Assembly (NCBI GenBank): GCA_905213725.1
Contig: CAJMJM010000024.1
Coordinates: forward strand, 1-18,571
Direction: 5' to 3'
DNA from: Collinsella aerofaciens
GTDB taxonomy: Bacteria > Actinomycetota > Coriobacteriia > Coriobacteriales > Coriobacteriaceae
DNA length: 18,571 nt
Part shown: positions 13,521-18,571 of the stretch, piece after piece
How positions within the stretch are numbered: position 1 is the first letter of the stretch
Layout of the letters: each line of letters begins with the position of its first letter
Program-made: the position numbers and the translations under genes
The notes under the pieces: model-generated
The model's database searches: none
Told to the model about the DNA's origin: nothing
The model's input: only the letters and a program-made list of their open reading frames with translations

Positions 13521-14855
13521 ATGCCCCAATCCTCGACGCCCGCCGTCACCGATGCCATCTACGATGCATCATCGCTCGGCCGCCCGCGCATGTTCGTGTT
13601 GGGTTTGCAACACATGTTTGCGATGTTCGGAGCCACGGTGCTCGTGCCCGTGCTCACCGGCCTTTCCGTTTCGGCGACGCTTCTGTTCGCCGGCATCGGC
13701 ACGCTGCTGTTTCATTTTCTATCGCGTGGTAAGGTGCCCGCGTTTCTGGGCTCGTCGTTTGCCTTTATCGCGGGTTATGCCGCCATTGCACCCAACGGCG
13801 AGGCCGAGCTTTTGCCCTACGCTTGCCTGGGCGTTGCCTGCGCCGGCCTGCTCTATCCGGTGCTGGCGGCGCTGTTCCGCGCATTTGGCGCCAAACGTGT
13901 CATGCGCTTCTTTCCGCCGGTGGTGACCGGCCCCATCGTCATTTCCATCGGCCTGATCCTAGCGAGCTCTGCCATTGCCAACTGTCAGACCAACTGGCTT
14001 GTCGCCGTTATCGCTGTGGCCGTGATCATCATCTGCAACATCTGGGGCCGCGGCATGGTCAAGATCGTGCCGATTCTGCTGGGCGTGGTGGTGAGCTATG
14101 CCGTTGCGGCTGCGTTGGGTGAGGTCGACTTCTCTGGCGTCGCAGCTGCCCCCTGGGTTGGCTTGCCCGTCGTGTGGGACAACACCGTGTTTGCGCTCTT
14201 TGGACCGCAGTTCGATAGCGGTCTTGCCACGACGGCCATCATCACCATCATGCCGCTGGCCTTTGCAACTATGATCGAGCATATCGGCGATATCTCCGCC
14301 ATTGGCTCTACCTGCGAACGCAATTACATTGCCGATCCCGGTCTGCACCGTACCTTGCTCGGCGATGGCCTGGCGACCATCTTGGCATCGCTTTTTGGCG
14401 CCCCCGCCAATACGACGTATGGCGAGAACACCGGCGTGCTTGCCCTGACGCGCGTGTTCGACCCGCGCGTGATTCGCATTGCCGCCTGCTGCGCCATCGT
14501 GCTTTCGTTCTGCCCCAAGTTTGCTGCTGTGATCGCTGCTATGCCGGCGTGTGTAATCGGCGGCGTGTCGCTCGTGCTCTACGGCATGATCAGTGCCGTG
14601 GGCGTTCGCAACCTTATCGAAAACCAGGTCGATTTCCAGAACAACCGCAATGTGCTGGTTGCGGCTTTGGTGCTCGTGCTTTCGCTCGGCATTGCCTACA
14701 GTACCGCCGGTGCCATCGTGCTGGAGCTGGGCGGCGTGACGATTTCGCTTTCGGGCCTTGCCGTGGGCTCGCTGGTGGGCATTGTGCTCAACGCCATCCT
14801 GCCCGGTAATGACTTTGAGTTCGATACTTCCGAACTTGAGGAGACTGCCGAATAG
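13521..14855 (+). CDS. uraA: Uracil permease, NCS2 family (UraA type)
   Basis: 444 residues, mostly hydrophobic, with the roughly 14 membrane segments of the UraA fold. Family marks: GLQHMFAMFGAT (28-39) in TM1, FLGSSFAFI (75-83), the substrate-site Glu253 in MIEHIGD and Glu302 in NTTYGENTG. Both glutamates align with the uracil-binding residues of E. coli UraA, which imports uracil with protons across the inner membrane. The start ATG 13521 has AAAGGA seven bases upstream. The 123-bp upstream gap contains TACAAT (13445-13450) as a weak -10 candidate; no PyrR-type leader is apparent. It ends at a strong bidirectional terminator. Xanthine or other pyrimidine substrates are less likely. Confidence 0.9.
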   Translation: MPQSSTPAVTDAIYDASSLGRPRMFVLGLQHMFAMFGATVLVPVLTGLSVSATLLFAGIGTLLFHFLSRGKVPAFLGSSFAFIAGYAAIAPNGEAELLPYACLGVACAGLLYPVLAALFRAFGAKRVMRFFPPVVTGPIVISIGLILASSAIANCQTNWLVAVIAVAVIIICNIWGRGMVKIVPILLGVVVSYAVAAALGEVDFSGVAAAPWVGLPVVWDNTVFALFGPQFDSGLATTAIITIMPLAFATMIEHIGDISAIGSTCERNYIADPGLHRTLLGDGLATILASLFGAPANTTYGENTGVLALTRVFDPRVIRIAACCAIVLSFCPKFAAVIAAMPACVIGGVSLVLYGMISAVGVRNLIENQVDFQNNRNVLVAALVLVLSLGIAYSTAGAIVLELGGVTISLSGLAVGSLVGIVLNAILPGNDFEFDTSELEETAE

Positions 14856-14872
14856 TAGCTGCGTTCAGCCAA

Positions 14873-14920
14873 ATTAAAAATGGCGTCCATGCGTATGTAC
14901 GCGTGGACGCCATTTTTAAT
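14873..14920. terminator. Long bidirectional terminator between uraA and the esterase gene
   Basis: Two 23-base arms (14873-14895 and 14898-14920) are complementary except for one G-T position. The arms end in AAAAAT/ATTTTTAAT, so a T run follows the G+C part of the stem in both directions. It serves the convergent genes uraA (+) and the esterase (-), whose stop codon (14916-14918) lies inside the right arm. Confidence 0.88.
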
Positions 14921-15629
14921 GCGTCAGTATCCAGTGGATGCCGCGCGCCATGCGCAGGTCAGTTTGGGCAAAGTGATTGCCGGGGTTGAGCTCCAGCGTT
15001 GTTGGAATGTCACGCTCGATAAGCAGCTCTTCCATCGCGTGCGTATCGTCGAGTACGTGCCGCATCATGCGGTTGGGCGTCTTGGTTTCCTTTTTACCGA
15101 GCGACAGATAGGCGGCGTCGGGCGTAGCCGTCATCGTGCGCTCGCGCGCGTAGTCGATAAAGCCGGGGAACCATAACGACCCCGATGCACTCGCTGCGCG
15201 CTCAAAGACATCTGTTTGCCAAAGTGCCCACAGTGCAAAAAGACCCGCCAACGAGTAGCCGGCAACGCCGCGCCAGGCGGGCGGTTGCGGGAGCGATGAT
15301 TCGGCCTGGGGGATTATCTGCTTCAACAACTCGTCAAGAAAACCAGCAGCCTGTCCACCAAAGGGCTCGGCATCTCGTATAGTTCCCTCACATTCCCAGG
15401 GGCTCAGCTCGCGATTCCAATCGAGCCCTCCAATGGCGACAAGGGTGAACGGCGGGCAATCGAGCTCTCGGCAGCGCTCGTAGACTTCACTCCCGTCGCC
15501 CAGAGCCACGGGGAGGTAGATGACGGGCGCGCCTTCCGCACACTCTGAATAAACGGTTATCTGCTTATGATGCGCTTCCAAGGCAGGCTTCTCTCGGTGT
15601 TGTGATATTGACAGCCTTAATTGTCGCAC
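14916..15629 (-). CDS. COG2819-type alpha/beta-hydrolase, putative esterase
   Basis: Up to 237 residues of the esterase D / siderophore-esterase-like alpha/beta hydrolase family. Seen: VAGYSLAGLFALW with nucleophile Ser in GYSLAG, LSLGKKETKTPNRMM (a family landmark after the core sheet), and NPGNHF with the likely catalytic His. The region before the nucleophile (IYLPVALGDGS..., LVAIGGLDWNRELSPW) fits the oxyanion part of the fold. No signal peptide is seen. Substrate unknown; it stands alone without siderophore genes, so I would not call it a siderophore esterase. The start is uncertain: GTG 15627-15629 has no Shine-Dalgarno. A TTG at 15579-15581 (giving LEAHHKQITVYSE) fits the family N-terminus better but has only a weak GAGAG upstream. 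Confidence 0.78.
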   Translation of the reverse strand: MRQLRLSISQHREKPALEAHHKQITVYSECAEGAPVIYLPVALGDGSEVYERCRELDCPPFTLVAIGGLDWNRELSPWECEGTIRDAEPFGGQAAGFLDELLKQIIPQAESSLPQPPAWRGVAGYSLAGLFALWALWQTDVFERAASASGSLWFPGFIDYARERTMTATPDAAYLSLGKKETKTPNRMMRHVLDDTHAMEELLIERDIPTTLELNPGNHFAQTDLRMARGIHWILTH

Positions 15630-15650
15630 GCTGACACGGGGGCAGACGCT

Positions 15651-15691
15651 AAAAGAAAGGCGCGGAGCCGCTCGATGCGTTTCTGCGCCTT
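15651..15691 (-). terminator. Terminator after the purine permease gene
   Basis: On the minus strand AAGGCGC (15685-15691) pairs with GCGCCTT (15657-15663), and TTTCTTTT follows. It lies 28 bases after the permease stop codon. The loop is fairly long (21 bases) and contains further possible pairing. Confidence 0.6.
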
Positions 15692-15718
15692 CTTGTTTTG
15701 CTTTAGCAGACTATGCCG

Positions 15719-17029
15719 TTACGCCAGGAAGAAGTAGACAAGGAAGGCAAGGGCTGCGATCCACATGAGCGGCTTGATCTTGGAGGCCTCGCCCTTAAAG
15801 AGCGCGACGATCACGTAGGCGATAAAGCCCAGGCCGATGCCGGCAGAGATGGAGTAGGTGAAGGGCACGCCGGCGACAATCATGAACGCCGGGAAACCCT
15901 GCGACACGTCGGACCAGTCGATCTCGGAGGCCTCGCTCATCATGAGGTAGCCGACGTAGACCAGAGCACCGCAGGTGGCGGCGCTGGAAACGATGGTGAC
16001 GATGGGGGAGAAGAACGCGGCGAGAATGAACAGCACGCCGGTGGTGACGGAGGTGAGGCCCGTGCGGCCACCGTCGGCGGCGCCGGAAGTGGACTCGACG
16101 AAGGTGGTGATGGAGGAGACACCCATGAAACCGCCCACAGCAGCGGCGGCGGAGTCGACGATCAGGATCTCCTTGATATTCTCGACGTTGCCGTCGTCGG
16201 TGAGGAACTCGCCCTGCTTGGCCACGGCCATCGCGGTGCCCATGGTGTCGAAGAAGTCACTCATGAGCAGCGAGAACGAGATGACGAGGAGCGCGGGGTC
16301 GGTAAGGACCTTGACGATGGCGGGCACGCCGCCGGCGTCGGCGATGGGGCCACCGATGCTCGAGAAGTCGAGCGGGGCGATGATACCGGTCGGAGCCTGG
16401 GTCACACCTAGGGGGATACCGGCGATGACGGCGACGACGCTGCCGATGAGCAGCGAGCCGGGGACGTTGCGGCAGGCGAGGGCGACCGTCACCAGGATGG
16501 AGATGATGCCGACGATGAAGGTGGGGGAGGTGATGTCGCCCAGACCGACGAGTGTACCGGCGCCAGCGGTGATAATGCCGGCATCGCACAGGCCAATCAT
16601 GGCGATGAACAGGCCCAGACCCACCGAGATGGCGTGACGCAGGACAACCGGGATGGCGTCCATGATGGCCTCACGCAGGCCACAAAGCACGAGCAGCAAG
16701 ATGACGACGCCCTCAAGGAAGATGACGCTCATGGCCACGTGCCAGTCACCGCCGCAGACGGTGGTGGTGATTCCAGCGATCATCGCGTTGACGCCTAAGC
16801 CCGATGCGCAGGCGAGCGGGCGGTTGGCGAAGATGCCCATGCAGATGGTCATGATGCCGGCGCCCAGGCAGGTGGCGCAGGCGAGCGCTCCCGCATCGAT
16901 GCCAGCGCCCGAGAGCACCGCGGGGTTGACGGCGATGATGTAGGCCATCGCCAGGAATGTTGTCAGTCCAGCGCGGAGTTCGGTCCCGATTGTGGACTTG
17001 CGCTCACTGACGTGAAAAAGTTCGTCCAT
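15719..17029 (-). CDS. AzgA-type guanine/hypoxanthine/adenine permease (NCS2, COG2252)
   Basis: 436 residues, highly hydrophobic with about 12-14 membrane segments. AzgA-subfamily marks: N-terminal TELRAGLTTFLAMAYIIAVNP, the GLGVNAM stretch after TM3, MSDFFDTMGT (substrate-site Asp/Glu position) and ESTSGAADGGRTGLTSV, which corresponds to the family's ES-x-G-x-x-x-GGRTGL motif. Relatives import hypoxanthine, guanine or adenine by proton symport across the cytoplasmic membrane. I take ATG 17027-17029 (MDELFHVSERK), 15 codons inside the longest frame, because AAAGGG precedes it closely and the family begins there. It is divergent from the deformylase-like gene. The leader from a likely -10 (TATAGT, 17085-17090) is too short for a purine riboswitch. 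Confidence 0.9.
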   Translation of the reverse strand: MDELFHVSERKSTIGTELRAGLTTFLAMAYIIAVNPAVLSGAGIDAGALACATCLGAGIMTICMGIFANRPLACASGLGVNAMIAGITTTVCGGDWHVAMSVIFLEGVVILLLVLCGLREAIMDAIPVVLRHAISVGLGLFIAMIGLCDAGIITAGAGTLVGLGDITSPTFIVGIISILVTVALACRNVPGSLLIGSVVAVIAGIPLGVTQAPTGIIAPLDFSSIGGPIADAGGVPAIVKVLTDPALLVISFSLLMSDFFDTMGTAMAVAKQGEFLTDDGNVENIKEILIVDSAAAAVGGFMGVSSITTFVESTSGAADGGRTGLTSVTTGVLFILAAFFSPIVTIVSSAATCGALVYVGYLMMSEASEIDWSDVSQGFPAFMIVAGVPFTYSISAGIGLGFIAYVIVALFKGEASKIKPLMWIAALAFLVYFFLA

Positions 17030-17222
17030 GCATACCCTTTCCTTGTTCGGCCCCGAGTTTAGGCCGATTGACACGAACTCAACTACTATAGCCCCTTTAC
17101 GACGCTGTTGTTCCTCGCATGTTGATGTTCGGCGCTTTGTAGCAGACGGACGGTATTTTTCGCATGAAAATGTGTGGGTACCGTATACTTAAGCGGTTAC
17201 AACGAACTCTTTGGAGGAACGT
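17030..17222. promoter_or_regulatory. Divergent promoter region, purine permease / deformylase-like gene
   Basis: Candidate -10 hexamers are TATAGT on the minus strand (17085-17090) and TATACT on the plus strand (17184-17189), each one mismatch from consensus and without a good -35. A small 6-bp hairpin TCGGCC/GGCCGA (17047-17052, 17062-17067) lies in the permease leader. No riboswitch is recognised. Confidence 0.35.
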
Positions 17223-17642
17223 ATGATTAAAGAGCTCTGCCGCGACGAGGCTATCCTGTCCCAGCGTTGCGAGGTTGCGACCGTCGAGGACGAGTCGGTT
17301 GCTCAGGACCTGATCGATACCATCAAGTCGCTCGACGATGCCGGCTGCCTTGCCGCTAACCAGATTGGCGTTACCAAGAAGGTTTGCGTCTACCTGGACG
17401 ATGCCGGCGAGCCTCACGTACTCTACAACCCCCGTCTGGTGTTTGGCCTGGGCGCCAGCAAGATGGAGGAGAGCTGCCTGACGCACGAGGAGGTCACCAA
17501 GTCCACGCGCTATATCAAGTGCAAGGTCGCCTTTGATCAGATCGTCGACGGCAAGATGAAGGAGTGCCGCCGCGACTACGCGGGCTTTGAGGCACAGATG
17601 ATCCAGCATATGATCGACCACTGTCTTGGAAAGTTGGTCTAA
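17223..17642 (+). CDS. Peptide deformylase-like protein with altered catalytic motif
   Basis: 139 residues, short for Def but typical of a small anaerobe PDF-like group. All three motifs are recognisable: AGCLAANQIG (40-49; Gln47 kept, glycines altered compared with GxGxAAxQ), MEESCLTHEE (81-90; zinc ligand Cys85, usually EGCLS) and QHMIDH (128-133; zinc ligands His129 and His133). In genuine deformylases the third motif is QHExDH, and its Glu is the catalytic base; here residue 130 is Met (ATG 17610-17612). The metal site looks intact but N-formyl-methionine hydrolysis is doubtful. ATG 17223 follows GGAGG at good spacing; the TTG four codons upstream is less likely. A terminator follows directly. 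It is probably not the cell's essential def, which would be elsewhere. Confidence 0.8.
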   Translation: MIKELCRDEAILSQRCEVATVEDESVAQDLIDTIKSLDDAGCLAANQIGVTKKVCVYLDDAGEPHVLYNPRLVFGLGASKMEESCLTHEEVTKSTRYIKCKVAFDQIVDGKMKECRRDYAGFEAQMIQHMIDHCLGKLV

Positions 17643-17674
17643 GGGGACCAAAGCACCGCACTTCGTCTCTTTTG

Positions 17675-17716
17675 GCCCGGGCATGACATTGTTGTCATGT
17701 CCGGGCTTTTGTGTTT
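17675..17716 (+). terminator. Intrinsic terminator after the deformylase-like gene
   Basis: GCCCGGGCATGACA (17675-17688) pairs with TGTCATGTCCGGGC (17693-17706), 14 bp with one G-T pair and a four-base loop, followed by TTTTGTGTTT. It lies 32 bases after the stop codon. Confidence 0.88.
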
Positions 17717-17773
17717 AGCGCCTTTTTGTTTGGAGACAATGAAATTAGAAAGAACGTAAAGCTAGGAGGCGCT

Positions 17774-18571
17774 ATGTGTACGAGTATTCGATTTACCGAT
17801 AATTCTGGCCACATGTATCTGGGCCGCAATCTCGACTGGAGCTTTGACTACGGCCAACAGGTTCGCGTGATGCCGCGCGGGTTTCACATTCCGTATTCGT
17901 TTATCGACGACGCGACAGCGGCGCACGCGGTGATCGGTATGTGCATCGATTACAAGAACTACCCTATGTTCTTCGACTGCGGCAACGATGCGGGCCTTGC
18001 CGTGGCGGGTCTCAATTTCCCGGGTTATGCCGAGTATGCCGAGGGCCCTGTCGACGGCAAGAACAATATTGCGGCCTATGAGTTTCCCCTGTGGGTGGCA
18101 GCGACGTTCTCGACGGTCGATGAGGTCGAGGCCGCGCTGCGCGATACGGTGATTGTCGCCAAATCTGCCGGAGAGGGGCTGGGCGTGTCGCTGCTCCATT
18201 GGATTATCGGCGACAGCCAGCGCAGCATCGTGGTCGAGATGATGGCTGACGGCCTGCATGTATACGACGATCCGGTCGACACCCTTGCCAACCAGCCGAC
18301 CTTCCCGTGGCACATGGAAAACCTCCGCACCTATATCACCGCCACAAGCGATTTTCCGCAGACGGCGACATGGCGTGGCGCCGAGCTCAAGCCCTATGGC
18401 GCGGGTGCCGGCATGCGCGGCATTCCGGGCGATTGCTATTCGCCGAGCCGTTTTGTAAAGGCGGCGTACCTCAATGCCAATTACCCGCAAAAGGAGAGCG
18501 AGACCGAAAACGTCGTCCGCATGTTCCGCTCGCTCGAGGGCGTGGTGATGATTGAGGGGGCGTCCAGGATG
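17774..18571 (+). CDS. Choloylglycine hydrolase (bile salt hydrolase / penicillin V acylase family), C-terminus cut off
   Basis: 266 codons are present and open to the window edge; the full family length is about 315-340. This Ntn hydrolase exposes Cys2 as nucleophile after Met removal (MCTSIRF). The other catalytic residues of bile salt hydrolases are all in register: Arg18 and Asp21 (GRNLDW), Asn81 (GLNFPGY), Asn173 (LANQPTFPWHM) and Arg226 (PSRFVKAA). It would cleave the amide bond of glycine- or taurine-conjugated bile acids in the cytoplasm; penicillin V or N-acyl amide cleavage cannot be excluded without the substrate loops being tested. The start is fixed by Cys2 and by AGGAGG a few bases upstream. 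It stands alone after a terminator, so it has its own promoter, which I cannot pin down. Confidence 0.92.
   Translation, partial: MCTSIRFTDNSGHMYLGRNLDWSFDYGQQVRVMPRGFHIPYSFIDDATAAHAVIGMCIDYKNYPMFFDCGNDAGLAVAGLNFPGYAEYAEGPVDGKNNIAAYEFPLWVAATFSTVDEVEAALRDTVIVAKSAGEGLGVSLLHWIIGDSQRSIVVEMMADGLHVYDDPVDTLANQPTFPWHMENLRTYITATSDFPQTATWRGAELKPYGAGAGMRGIPGDCYSPSRFVKAAYLNANYPQKESETENVVRMFRSLEGVVMIEGASRM

Noticed and set aside
12534..13529. Minus-strand open frame of 331 codons opposite the MetE-like gene
   Set aside because: It is a shadow of the strongly supported methionine synthase-like gene; the translation has no domain and runs into the next gene's start.
15713..16411. Plus-strand frame rich in Gly, Asp, Glu and His opposite the purine permease
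   Set aside because: The repetitive composition is the antisense of a hydrophobic Val/Ala/Ile-rich membrane protein, which is clearly the real gene.
17030..17090. Purine riboswitch in front of the AzgA-type permease
   Set aside because: The leader is about 50 bases from the likely -10, too short for the three-way junction, and the conserved loop sequences are absent.
17762..18490. Minus-strand frame of 242 codons opposite the bile salt hydrolase
   Set aside because: The plus strand carries all catalytic residues of a choloylglycine hydrolase in register; the antisense frame has no motif.
1..18571. CRISPR array, tRNA, rRNA, insertion sequence, prophage or defence system
   Set aside because: No regularly spaced repeats, cloverleaf sequences, transposase or integrase motifs, or known defence genes were seen on either strand.

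Overview
The window looks like a piece of a Coriobacteriia chromosome, most likely Collinsella or a close relative. This is inferred from high GC, protein character and gene content (a bile salt hydrolase-type enzyme, large GGDEF/PAS/EAL proteins, MTH1187-type thiamine gene, AzgA- and UraA-type permeases). No marker gene was compared by search. I see no tRNA, rRNA, CRISPR array, insertion sequence or phage gene. The sequence is ordinary, densely coded chromosome with several degenerate enzymes.

Layout. Bases 1-6854 lie entirely on the minus strand. In transcription order they hold a large GGDEF-PAS-GGDEF-GGDEF-EAL cyclic-di-GMP protein split by a one-base frameshift near 5060, a shorter tandem paralog (GGDEF-PAS-degenerate GGDEF), a flavodoxin-fold protein with a cysteine cluster, an ArsC/Spx-fold protein without the usual active-site cysteine, a COG0523/CobW metallochaperone-type GTPase followed by a strong terminator, and the start of a TrmL-like tRNA methyltransferase that runs off the left edge. 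A 324-bp divergent region (6855-7178) carries several dyads and leads to a patatin-like lipase on the plus strand.

Bases 8161-10193 (minus) form a thiamine salvage operon: TPP riboswitch, intrinsic attenuator, thiM, an MTH1187/DUF77 thiamine-binding protein and thiE. Divergent from it on the plus strand are a Cof-type HAD phosphatase and a LysR regulator, probably one transcript, then a MetE-C-terminal-type (YxjG-like) methionine synthase with a good LysR-type dyad in front, then a UraA-type uracil permease. A long bidirectional terminator separates the permease from a convergent COG2819-type esterase and an AzgA-type purine permease (minus). The right end (plus) has a peptide deformylase-like gene whose catalytic Glu is Met, and the first 266 codons of a choloylglycine hydrolase that runs off the window.

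Genes working together: thiM makes HMP-independent thiazole phosphate, thiE joins it to HMP-PP, and both are shut off by TPP. The two GGDEF proteins probably make c-di-GMP, and the EAL domain would degrade it if the frame were intact. The permeases, thiamine salvage genes and bile salt hydrolase fit a host-associated, nutrient-scavenging gut anaerobe. I did not find a clearly new multi-gene system. The best leads are the two enzyme-fold proteins with lost catalytic residues, the broken cyclase/phosphodiesterase and the unassigned operator-like dyads.
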